Of a stretch of 64,000 nucleotides of DNA, positions 1 through 10,875 are shown piece by piece (the stretch's first letter is position 1; the number at the start of each line of letters is the position of its first letter). Below the pieces are notes generated by a model that saw nothing but the letters and a program-made list of their open reading frames with translations, was not told the origin of the DNA and searched no databases. The stretch comes from Trichobilharzia szidati (Eukaryota > Platyhelminthes > Trematoda > Strigeidida > Schistosomatidae): contig OX235279.1 of the NCBI GenBank assembly GCA_944472155.2, positions 119,218,110 to 119,282,109 of the forward strand. The letters run 5' to 3'. A program made the translations under genes and the position numbers.

Positions 1-971
1 TGCAGTTAGCTGGAGTCTTCACCAGATGAAAACTAATAGCATGTTACCTACCTTCAGCTCAACTTGCTGATTCGCTTTCTTGAATAGGTCTCTCAGTGAG
101 ACCATCTTCTATATTACCTGCATATGTATTTAAGGAATTACATTTTTATACCTAAGTACATACATTGCACGAACTGAAAGAAGGGTTTGTGACTGTATGT
201 CTGCAACCAGCAGTCATCTGGTACACAGTAGCCACTAAATGGAACGTTTGAAAATCACTTAAGATAATTTTAGTGTTTAGTTCCAGTCTACTAAGTAGCA
301 CTGAAGGGACAATGATTAGGCAGTTAAAACGTAATCTTTTCATTTAAGAAGAAACCATTGTCTCTTTCCCTACCGTGATCAGACTTTATTTTGCTTTACT
401 TCTGATAATTTAGACTTGGTTTTGAAAGTGTCAGTGCATACTCCTTAATTTGTTTTCCATCTTGATCCCTACACTTAACCTCAATGTTTGACCTCAGTCC
501 GACTTATTATATTTTTTAAACTCTTAGACTCAACAAAATTTACAACTCTTACAAAACACAGGGTACTAATCTCGTACATCCTTAATTAATGTTCAACTTC
601 CGTTCCTGATTCTAGAATATTCTTGTATCAGCAGGCGTACCAAGACTCTTAATTCCTATTTTTCAACTCTTTGTGCATTCTATTGCGTGATAGTGGTGTT
701 TTCCGTCTTCTGTACAATTAATTAAGGATTATGGATACTTTATAGGTTAAAATTAAATTTTTTTATGGCTGTGTGAACTTGAAAAGATGAAGTGACGTCA
801 TATCGTCCTGCCCAGTATGTTGTTCTTGCTCTATTCAACATAATCGACATGTGCCTTTAAAAGCACTTAGCTGGGAATAGAAAAGAGATGAATAGGGGGA
901 TGCAGGTTGATGTTACTCCTGACAATGTAATCAGATAAGGTTTACTGAGATAGATTAGATGTTTTTACGAG
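1..971. other. No feature recognised
   Basis: AT-rich, stops in all frames within short distances; no repeat I could match elsewhere in the window. Confidence 0.5.
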
Positions 972-1261
972 TTTATAACGGATTGATATCAGTTGGAGAA
1001 CCATGGAAAACCAAGGAGTACTGGGCAGCTGTTTCATCCTAGTTTGAGAATCATCGGCAGTCCCCATCTACTGGGGTTCGATCCCAGGACATTCCAGTTA
1101 CAAGGCATGCTTGTATACTATTCAAGCACTGGGACCCGATTCAGTAGCCAGCCCATGAATTCTAACTTCTACCAATTCGTGATTTAGCGCGACCCCAACC
1201 AATGTCATCGGTGGGACATCCATCCCCAAACTAAACTGGATGAACCTCACTGGTCGCGACT
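972..1261 (-). repeat. Hammerhead-type SINE (Sm-alpha-like), copy 1
   Basis: Read on the minus strand it has a Pol III B-box-like GGGATCGAACCCC, then CCGATGA (1051-1057) and GAAA (1032-1035), separated by a short stem-loop, as in the Schistosoma hammerhead. The core has one change (CUGAUGA to CCGAUGA) and the cleavage triplet reads GCC rather than GUC, so it is probably inactive. It matches the copies at 2.9-3.4 kb. The 1130-1261 part is GC-rich and of the same block. Confidence 0.7.
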
Positions 1262-2892
1262 TCTCACTAGAACTCCAGGAAACTCCGTCCTGTAGCAAGT
1301 CACTAGCGATGTGACAATAAATTGTTTTAGGCAGTTATACCCTACATTATGCAATGAACGATCATTTAGTTTTTCAAGGCACTTCAACTGGTCACGTAGT
1401 ATCGGTCACCCAGATTGCCTCAACACCTTCAGAAACAGATCTCTTTGTATCTGCTTATTTTGTGTTACATTTGGAGAATATATGAGTGGATTTCACAAGC
1501 GGCTGTAGTCTCAGCATATTTCAGCATGTGATTCATTCTCATGAGTCATATCATTGATGCTTTTCTGTGGACCAGAACAGTAATCTACCACCTGAGCTTA
1601 TCAACCTTCCGAACCTTTATTGTTTTTCAAGCCATTTGGGTACATGTTAGCACACCTTCATCTTCCTGTGTATGTATGCACACATACATGAATATTGGTA
1701 TAAGAAATGTGATGTAAATTAATTATCTGAACAATGTTTAGATTTGCCGTAAGGAACCATTTTAGTTGCTATTGTGAGCAGTGATATAGCTTTCTGAAAA
1801 TCCCTAATTTAGTGAACTACAATCGATGTACCCTTATAAACATCCTCAAAAAATCTTATGAATAAGTCAACTCACAAGCGCATATTCATGGTTGTGCATA
1901 TACACAATTGTAAACTACTTCTCCGAATACTGAAAATCAAAAAAATATACTAAGGAAGTTAAATGAATTCGCTCAAAATAAATCAAACAGATTGTTTTAA
2001 AATTTTATTACGGGACAAAGTGGTTTCTTTGTCTTGTTTTAAACCAGAAATCTAATGGAGATGTATTTTGACATCACCATCGCCCCTCTTACGAAAGCAG
2101 GGAAAATCATCACTTTTATCTCTTCAGTGTGTAGTTAGCAGTCTCCTTACTCATGAAATTTGGAATTTACCTACAATCCATTTCTTCATTGCATAATAAG
2201 TTGAAGGTGAGTGGTATTTCATAAAATAAGTCACATCTCCACATGAATAGTTTATCGTTTGTCAGACGAGTGGTAATTTAATTTTTTAGAAATTTAGGAA
2301 AACATCTACGATAATTTCAGAGGACTGGTCTCATTCTTGTGTATTTCCCCTCAGAAATCAGGAACAAGAGTTAGAAATTGAACTTTTCATGATATGTAAG
2401 CAAAAAACTTGAATTATGAGAAAAATGTGGGAGACCGAATTTGTCTAAAGTGTGTAATTATATTAACAGATAAGAATAATAAACTCAAACGACGAGTATT
2501 GAAATGCGATGTGTGTGAACTCAGTGGTCTCAAAGGCTGCGTTTAAAAGACAACAGTTGACTTGTATCGAAACGAGCTGTAGTCCGAAACGTAGGTGAGA
2601 ATGTATACATCGAGAAAAACAAGGTTATAATAGACAGGCACATTCAACAGGGAGTTGAGCATTAAGGAAATATGTGCAGCAGGTAGTGTTTAGCCATAAG
2701 AAAGTAGTTAACGAAGATAAACGGGATAAATTCGTTCAGTGCAAGTGAGTAATTATATCTAATGGTAGACAATGTATTTAACCGGATTTATTCTTACTAC
2801 TTTAGCGTGATAAGTACTATAGAGTTGAACACAAAAAAAGAGTAGTAATAGGTCAACAGATTTTTATTAAGAAATGAATTTGTTTCAGGTTA
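1262..2892. other. No gene recognised
   Basis: Short chance frames only. 2560-2600 holds two CGAAACG motifs near CTGTAGTCC, too weak to call a hammerhead. Confidence 0.45.
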
Positions 2893-3260
2893 GACCACGG
2901 ATTGATATCAGTTAGATAACCATCGAAAACCAAGGAGTACTAGTGTGGTGATTGACAATTTCTATCTCTGTATTGTTTCAATACTTACTGTTGTTTGTTA
3001 ATATATTTATTATATGATTTGAAATATAATTCCGAGAAATACAAATTCCTAAATCCATCCCTCTCTGTGTTTTGGTTGAATTCCTGTAATTCGGTCATTG
3101 TGAAATACTACTATTACAAATAATTATCACAACTACACAGTTGTTTCATCCTATTTTGGGATTCATTGGCAATACACACCACTGGGTTTCTATCCCAGGA
3201 CCTTCAAGTTACGATACAAGATCACGAATTTGTAGAAGTTAGAATTCATGGGCCATTGAA
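2893..3260 (-). repeat. Hammerhead-type SINE, copy 2, split by an insertion
   Basis: 2893-2942 and 3133-3260 together match copy 1 in the same orientation. Between them sit about 190 bases absent from copy 1. The core region is more decayed than in copy 1. Confidence 0.6.
2943..3132. mobile_element. Small insertion nested in the SINE, possible MITE
   Basis: About 190 bases interrupt the SINE. The ends look imperfectly inverted (GTGGTGATTGACAATT at the left; AATTATCACAACTAC at the right). No coding capacity. Confidence 0.4.
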
Positions 3261-3261
3261 T

Positions 3262-3430
3262 CGAGTCCCAGTGCCTGAATGGTATACAAGCATGCCTTGT
3301 AACTGGAATGTCCTGGGATCGAACCCCAGTAGATGGGGACTGCCGATGATTCTCAAACTAGGATGAAACAGCTGTCCAGTACTCCTTGGTTTTCCATGTT
3401 TCTCCAACTGATATCAATCCGCGGTCCTAC
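3262..3430 (+). repeat. Hammerhead-type SINE, copy 3, inverted relative to copy 2
   Basis: Has a B box (GGGATCGAACCCC, 3316 on), core CCGATGA at 3343-3349, GAAA at 3365-3368 and a GTC cleavage triplet just after. The bases before the core (GGGGACTG) pair with CAGTACTCC after the cleavage site, forming stem I of eight pairs with one bulge. Stem II is short (about three pairs); stem III is minimal, as in natural schistosome hammerheads. It is the best-preserved core in the window; one core base differs from consensus. Confidence 0.68.
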
Positions 3431-3749
3431 CCCTTAACAAATTTTAATCCCTTTAACTACTTCTTCAAAAGAAATGAATTCAAGCTACCTCATCAACACC
3501 ATAATGATTTCCCTTATTCATTAGGCATTCATTGCAATCACTTGACAATTTATTACCAAGCGAACGGATAAGTATTGAAGTATGCAGATGATTTTTCATC
3601 TGAGTGATCTCTATTTTAAAGTTTCCTTGTCAAATTTTCTTTTGTTAACAGAATAAATCCACCGTTATTTGATTTATTGATCTTTAGTCATTCTGACCTT
3701 CAGCTTAGCATTTTCATTCAACCTATGTTTATTTTTCTATCCCTAAACT

Positions 3750-3835
3750 CCTCATGTCTATGACTAGCACGTCTTTTATCAGATTATTTGGAAATATGTT
3801 GCATGATTGAGATAAATTACGTTTTCTTAGTGTTT
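3750..3835 (+). repeat. Penelope-like element tail remnant
   Basis: Resembles the outer end of the inverted-repeat arm at 8555-8650 (shared landmarks TATCAGATT, AAATATGTTG and AAATTACGT), strongly diverged. No coding remains. Confidence 0.45.
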
Positions 3836-5504
3836 TGTAGATCTTTATTTCGATGATCTTGACAAAATTCTGGGAAGCAGCAAACCGAAAGTTTAGTTTC
3901 AGCTTTACAAATGAATGTCTTTAAGACCGCTAAACATTAAAAAAACACCCAACAACGCACACGTGCAACAGATGTGACTCACCAGCCGTACCGTATTCAT
4001 GGAGAGTGGCAACAAACAACAAGGAGAAGAAAAGAGAGAAATAGTATACCTAAATAAGAAAACTTGTGAAGTCGAGTAAATGAACTGATATCATTATGAG
4101 CAATAGTGTATGCTCAAAACGTCGTCTTTTTGTTAATACTACATCACTGTTTGATATTTAAAATAAACTTATTTAATATGGAATGATATTCTACGACGGT
4201 GCCACGGTTGTGCACTTACATCGACGCTAACTGTTTCGTTAATTTTGCAATCAAAATGTAAACCGGGTCTATTAACCCATTAGTATCTCTATTTTTGTCA
4301 ACTCAGTTGCTAAAGAAACTTCAAAATACAGCAAAAATATCAAAAAGCTTTAATATACACAGTTTTACACATAAAAATGTTTAACCAGTGACAGTGAATG
4401 AGTTACTCTAACATTGTTAACTTAATGCTTATCTTTATATTTTTACGACCATTCTGTATTAAAAGTTCGTATCTTTCGACGATATCTTTTGTTATTAGGG
4501 TAAATTATCTTTGTTTTAACAGAGTTCCTTTAAAACTTAAAAGAGGTTATTTTAAGTCGCACCTTTTCATCAACCCACAATCTGACGAATAAAATGACAC
4601 CATGATCTTTTTCTCGAGAAACACTGCTACAAAGACGCCTTCTCTACTTTTGTAGCATACTGAAAAGAACAAGGTGGGTAGTTGAACAACATCTACACTG
4701 CACAAAAAATCCATTAGTTAACCTCATTGCCCAGCATTCTGGTAAAAAGATTGAAATAAGTGTAGTGGTATATCGATCTTGTATTTTTTTTCACCGGCAA
4801 TCTAGGGCGCCAACTTTGCTATGTTGCTTTGATGTGAATATGAAAATTTTTGAGATAGTGACAATTGAAATTTATGTATGAAGTTTACTCGAGGTATTTT
4901 GAAACATAAATTAAGAAATATTTGCCTTTTGTCATTTGCATGTCACAATTTGTTCAAGAAATCATCTAGCCTGGTTAATAAGAGTCATTTGAAGTAAATT
5001 ATCACATTCTAAATGTCTGTATCTTTTTCAGATACCATCAAAGCCCAAGACAGAAAGCGACAGGATATTGTTTTATGACTTGATCTGATTTTAAGTTTTT
5101 CATGATAGAAGGATTTTCTTGCAAACTTCTGTGTTGTACAGATGGTTTCAGGTGTATTACGACGTTTTATGTAAATAAGAATAAAAGATACTTGGGAAAA
5201 CAAGCTCTGAATTACTTTAGTCGAATAGTGAGGAAGATGCATAAATGTAGTTGTTTACGTACTTCAGCATATGGAAGCGGGGGTTTTATTTTTGGTTTAC
5301 ACTAACCAGATTACTCTGCGTCAAGAAATATCGACAGCACAATGAGCTTAGGTGTTCGATTACTGAGCATATGATGTGGTTGCCTGTTTGACCATTACAA
5401 AGTGGTTTGCTCACTGAATGAAACAGGTGTGAATACAACTAAGGCAAATAACGCTAAGAACATGAGGACAAATGACTTAGTGGTGTGTCCCTCGATTATT
5501 GAAT
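3836..5504. other. No gene recognised
   Basis: Apart from the foldback fragment at 4092-4175, I see only AT-rich sequence. Overlapping frames on both strands at 5009-5305 show no family resemblance. Confidence 0.45.
4092..4175. repeat. Half copy of the foldback element
   Basis: Contains ATGAGCAATAGTGTATGCTC, AAAACGTC and ACATCACTGTTTGATA, aligning with the right arm of the 37.0-kb foldback. Confidence 0.45.
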
Positions 5505-6604
5505 TAGGAATTACCATTGTGTTATCAGTTAATAGTACTGTACGACAATGCTGCATGCCAAGTAATCCACAACGGGAAACTTACGGAATCCTCCGAAGTG
5601 AGGACAGGAGTAAGACAAGCTGGCTGCCTACTATCTCCAATGATTTTCCTGATTGCAGTAGACTGGATAATGCGACAAACAGCAGGCAATGAGGAAACAG
5701 GCATAAAATGGACTCACACAAAAGCTTGGAGGATTTGGACTTCGCCGATGATATATGTCTGATTTCCCACAAACTGGAAGGTATGCAAGCAAAAAGCAGC
5801 AAGTTAGCAGAAGAAGCATCAAAGATAGGACTTCAGGTGAACACAGAGAAAATAGAGGTTATGAAGATTCCTGGGCAACACCACCGACAGCAACAACAAC
5901 AACGGACAACAATCAGCATAAATGGGAGGAACCTGAAATAAACAACTTCCTTTACCTACCTTGGAAGAATCGTTTCAACTACAGGCGGAACTGACGAGGA
6001 TATCAAAGCAAGAATCGGAAAAGCAAGACAAGCTTTCACTACTCTTAAGTCTGTGTGGAGGTCAACAGCACTCAGCATCAAAAATAAGATCCGGATTTTC
6101 AACTCCAATGTGAAGTCAGTCAGTGCAACTATACGGACCAGAGACTTGGCGTGTCATAAAGAGCATCTCAAACAAACTACAGACCTTCATTAACAGCTGT
6201 CTTCGCTCACTATTACTCAAGATTAGATGGCCAGAAGAGATCAGCAATAGAGATCTCTGGGAGCGAACCAACCAGTAACCGATTGTGAAACAAATAAGCA
6301 GGAAGAAATGGAGATGGATTGGCCATACTCTGGGGAAACCATCAAGTGACATCACTAGACAAGCCCTTGAGTGGAACCCGAAAAGGAAGCGGCGAGTTGG
6401 TCGTCAGTGCGAGGGTGGGTGACTTGGAGGAGGTCATGTGAAGAGGAGATGAAAACGTGTGGACAGACTTGGAGCCAGGTGAAGAGAACCGAACGCAATG
6501 GAGACGCAAGGCTGAAACCCTATGTTCCTCTAGGAATTAAAGGAAACAATAATAGTAATAGTACTGAGGAAGAATTTCTTCAAGAAATATTTCGGGAACT
6601 TTAG
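5505..6604 (+). mobile_element. RTE-clade LINE fragment (SR2-like), 3' half of the reverse transcriptase to the 3' tail
   Basis: Frames broken by shifts and stops read NAACQVIHNGKL, RTGVRQAGCLLSP, LDFADDICLISHKLE, GTDEDIKARIGKARQAF and the C-terminal RKKWRWIGHT, the order found in RTE-clade LINEs. The FADD catalytic box is intact, but the frame is not. The 3' end (CCCTATGTTCCTCTAGGAA, then an AATAAT-type tail) recurs in the copies at 43.1 and 30.5 kb and in the SINEs. 5'-truncated; dead. Confidence 0.85.
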
Positions 6605-7606
6605 CTTTATTAGCTGTAGGCTACTAAGATGGAATTTCGGTCACTAACAAATCGTCAGTGCAAACTTTTATGGGTAAAGAAGGTGTTCACTTTGTTCGTG
6701 AACTACTCAGTGGTATACTACTATACATGGAGTAATAACTGAACCTTTATTTGAGCTCTTCATGAATAAACGCTTCGCCAAAACAATGGAAAACGTGAAG
6801 TACTGAAATCTAACTCAGTCCTTGAACAGAAAAATACTGTCAGGTAGATATCTTAAGAGCACAAGACGTTGTATTCGCATGGTGCCTGGTAAATTCCACA
6901 CTACCTGGTTTTAATCTGAGATACAGTGAAATTAGTTATGAATTGAAGGGTTGGTGGTTGTTGATGATTAATTAGTATTGTAATCAGTGTTATGTTTACA
7001 CTGTGTCACTGTATTTTATGAAATAAAATTATCCTGTTAGGTTTTTCCAGTAACTTTCAAGTTGAATCCTAATTTGAAAAGACCTTAATTTGATGAGACT
7101 CATAATTTTATCAAACTGGATTGGGAACCTTATAGAGTTCAATATCAGTAGTTCGCCTGTTTCTGCATAGCTGGAATTCTACAAGCTCATCTGATCTACT
7201 GTAGAAAACTGTGCTATCATCACCTTATACCTACAACAGTTTTAAAAGTGGATATGAAAGGATTTGTGGTAGGATGAACCGTATAAGAATAAAAAGAACA
7301 TACAAAGGAGGCAGAACTTATCAATTAAATGTGGTAACTTGTGAGCTTTATGCACGTATAATGACAGTAACTATTTTTGGATATAAAAAAGTCCAAAGTA
7401 CTTTTCTTCTCCTGTAGTAGCAACATTTTAATCTAAATATTGTCAAGTTTTTCGAAGTAACTTACTATTCATAAAGGGATTAGGAAAAATTTGATGTAGA
7501 TTACTCCGATAACATGCACAGACATCTTCAATATTTATGCTTCCTATAAATTTGAAGAAATGGGAAAAGCTAATTAATTTTACAACAATTAGTTCCCTTT
7601 ATGAAT
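6605..7606. other. No gene recognised
   Basis: Spacer between the RTE fragment and the inverted Penelope-like repeat; nothing recognised. Confidence 0.45.
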
Positions 7607-8176
7607 TTAGATAAAGCAATAAGAAGACGTAATTTGTCTGAATCGTGTAATGTATTTGCGCAACACATTTCGAACAATCTGATCACACACGGACTTGTCA
7701 TAGGAATATATATGAAATTAATAAAGAGGTAAGAGGTGAAAAAATAGACTTAGGTCAAGTTAAAAGGACATATTCAAGGTCAAAGTAACAATGAAGACCA
7801 CTAAACCAAATAACAGAGGCAATAGTACATCTGTTATGGTATCAAAACAAAATTTACCAAGGAAGGTTTAATGTGATGACGAACTGTTTTTGAACGCATA
7901 AAGGTGGCTTAAACTTTCTAATTGCTAGGGCTTCCACAAACTTTAAGATACGTCTCAAACACGTTTTATATATAGTTTTAAAAGATCTGTTAACGTCAAT
8001 TTTATGTCCTGTCTCTATAATATGTTTCGCAATTGAAGAGCTAGGTCTCCTGTTCTCACCGTTAATAGGTTCTGAAGATTCCATTTGTTTCTGGAGCCAT
8101 TTAGGAACATGCTTTGAAGCCCTTACTTGCAGAGATCGATGAGTCCTCCCTATGTATGTGTGTCCACACGTACATT
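7607..8176 (-). mobile_element. Penelope-like element 3' end: GIY-YIG domain and tail
   Basis: The minus strand encodes HTYIGRTHRSLQVR, then AKHIIETGHKID and VEALAIRKFKPPLC, the GIY-YIG endonuclease pattern of Penelope-like elements. The GIY half is truncated: only the YIG part and what follows are present. The non-coding tail runs to 7607. All but the innermost 89 bases (8088-8176) are repeated in inverted orientation at 8177-8657. Confidence 0.75.
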
Positions 8177-8657
8177 CAAATGGAATCTTCAGAACCTAAT
8201 AACGGTGAGAACAGGAGACCTAGCTCTTCAATTGCTAAACATATTATAGAGACAGGACATAAAATTGACGTTAACAGATCTTTTAAAACTATATATAAAA
8301 CGTGTTTGAGACGTATCTTAAAGTTTGTGGAAGCCCTAGCAATTAGAAAGTTTAAGCCACCTTTATGCGTTCAAAAACAGTTCGTCATCACATTAAACCT
8401 TCCTTGGTAAATTTTGTTTTGATACCATAACAGATGTACTATTGCCTCTGTTATTTGGTTTAGTGGTCTTCATTGTTACTTTGACCTTGAATATGTCCTT
8501 TTAACTTGACCTAAGTCTATTTTCTCACCTCTTACCTCTTTATTAATTTCATATATATTCCTATGACAAGTCCGTGTGTGATCAGATTGTTCGAAATGTG
8601 TTGCGCAAATACATTACACGATTCAGACAAATTACGTCTTCTTATTGCTTTATCTAA
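8177..8657 (+). repeat. Inverted copy of the Penelope-like tail (right arm of a 481-bp inverted repeat)
   Basis: Exact length match to 7607-8087, with only a handful of mismatches seen by eye (for example near 8203 and 8240). Encodes the same peptide from MESSEP to the stop, with Ile to Asn at one position. The 89-base spacer 8088-8176 is the further upstream part of the element. Confidence 0.9.
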
Positions 8658-9064
8658 TTAATTTTAGTGATGCTTTTACTGATTGATATTCCGAATAAGT
8701 AAGCTCATGAACTAGTGTGAACATAGATATAACTAATATAATTACTTTAGAAAGAGGAGTTAATTAATGTTGTCAGATGATATCGGAAGGGGTTTAGGAT
8801 GTGTTCCTCAACATTAGCAATAAATCTTCACATCTTTGTAACTGTGCTGAAACTATCACGCATACATACTGAAAGTATTTATTCTCTTTTATTTTTTGGA
8901 TATCAAGTACGTGAATGTTGCCTATCAAATACCAGTTAGTAAAGCTTGCAATATGTACATCAAGCTGAGTTAATCAGCATTGTTGTGAACTTCGAATTGC
9001 TGCTGAATATTTGGAAGCACAGCAACTGTAAATCACCTAGCTTGGTAAACACATTGGAAACACG

Positions 9065-9240
9065 ACTGATTGAATAGCTTAGTGGTAACATGTTTGATTG
9101 TGGCACTACAGGACAAGGTTTCGTATCCTCAGGAGAACGTCAGGTCGTTTGAGGTTGCAGATATGCCTGGTTAACAAGTACCAGTAAGCACGAACCTAAT
9201 TTAAGTGTTTCCTGCATTATTATAGAGGCATTTGAACAGG
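9065..9240 (+). repeat. tRNA-like SINE
   Basis: TGAATAGCTTAGTGGTAACA (A-box-like) and GGTTTCGTATCCTC (B-box-like) resemble the head of the 24286 SINE. I see no convincing hammerhead core here. Confidence 0.5.
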
Positions 9241-9487
9241 TACGTCTATCAACAAACAGGATTTCTTTCCAAATGCATTGAATCACCTTGAAATACTTTA
9301 ATGAATACAAAGGAAATCAGTAATTTAAATATTCCCATTATGATAAACACGGAGAATAGTTTAAGCAGGCACGTATTTTCCGTAAATTCTTATCAGGCTT
9401 TACAGTTACGTAATAGAGTATTAATCATAGATATCTGAAGCGATATGGAACAGTGTAATCGTATGTATTTAAGCAGAATGCGAATAT

Positions 9488-10260
9488 AAGTAATAATAAT
9501 AATCTGCTTTATTCCAAAACAGTACATGCGATACAGAATGGGATCCTCAGCATTTTTACTACAGTATTGCATCCAGTTAGTACATTATCAATAAGTAAAA
9601 TTCTACATAGGCTGAGGAAATCTCAGTTCATTATTACAACAACACACTGGCATGTCGGTAGCAAACGTAAAGCTGAAACAGTGTTTGAAAGTGTTAGAAA
9701 AGTGGGAGCTGTCATATTAACGGGCGTAAACGAGAGAAAGAAACAAAGCAGCACATAACGGAAAAAAAGAGAGAGAAAAGGAAAAGAAAGAAAGAAAATG
9801 TTGTGCCTATTAATGATGTGAGTTGGAAAGACGAGATCCAGTTGTTCTACTGACTATTTAATGAATTATAGGTGTCACGCCTAATGCTTTCTTTATCACA
9901 CAGAACACGAGCTAAGTAGGGTATGGTTGAGTTTTTGTACTTGCTGGTGCGAGCATATAGTTTTCTATATTGGCTTCTGGTTTTACCTGATGAGATGCAA
10001 GGGGAGAGTTGTGAGTGGAGAGGGTGGTGTGAGTTAGATAAAATGGACTTGGCCCATTTTCTCACATGAGTCCATGTGCCTGTCGACCAGAATATTAACA
10101 AGCTGGTTAAGTGGCACTTTGCTTACCCTGCTGACAGCCTTTAACATCCTGCGTAATATGTTATAGTCTTTCTTCAGTAGCGCGGGAAAAACTAAGGGGG
10201 AACAATAGAGAATAAATTGTGAAGCTAAGACTAAAATATGCGACAATAGCACAACATGAT
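9488..10260 (-). mobile_element. CR1-like LINE fragment, 3' end
   Basis: Two overlapping minus frames (10252-10034 and 10101-9847) correspond to the C-terminus of the protein at 49.6-51.1 kb (shared LLKKDY, ILYCSPL, CISSGKT, YKNSTIPY), separated by a frameshift. The 3' UTR (9488-9846) also matches the other copy. It ends in a short ATT tandem tail instead of poly-A, a CR1 habit. Confidence 0.8.
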
Positions 10261-10680
10261 ATTGATAATAAAGTTAGCAACATAAGTAAAAATAAAAATA
10301 ATATTTACAGTTATTCGGTGTCACCGTGAGAGAGAACTATTCTAAGTTGGGGTTGAAGGCCATCGGAGTATGAATTTAAAACTGATCAAGAAATAAGTGT
10401 AGCGGACGTCAGTAAGGTGGTGATTGTATTTTTCCTATTTAATTCAAGCATGTTATACAGTAAAAAGATGTTGAGAATACAACTTATTACTGATAATCCT
10501 ATGAAATATTACTCGCCAATGCTGACACCTCATCTTCAGAGTTGGAGCACTTTATGAGAGTTTTAGATTTTCGGGATATTCAGGACAGGCACTGAGTCAT
10601 TCCTATCTCATAGATCCTCAAGTGATTCAAAGAAAGAAGCTTTGAGTGCCAATATAACGATAAAACTTGGGCACTGTGGT

Positions 10681-10875
10681 AGGGTATAACTCCATTATGG
10701 ATAAAATTTTATTTTGATGAAGTCACACAGTGTTATGCAGTAATATTTGCTGATCACATTGCAAGCACAATTTATTGCTAATAATCATATCAAGATACTT
10801 ACACAATAATTATGATTATGAGCAATAAATTGTGCTCAAAACGTCATCAGTAAATATTACTGCACTGTATATATG
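10681..10875. repeat. Foldback element, incomplete copy
   Basis: The left part (10687-10790) and right part (10812-10870) are partly complementary around ATTTATTGCT...GAGCAATAAAT. It matches the complete 205-bp foldback at 37.0 kb; the outermost part of the right arm is missing. Confidence 0.6.
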
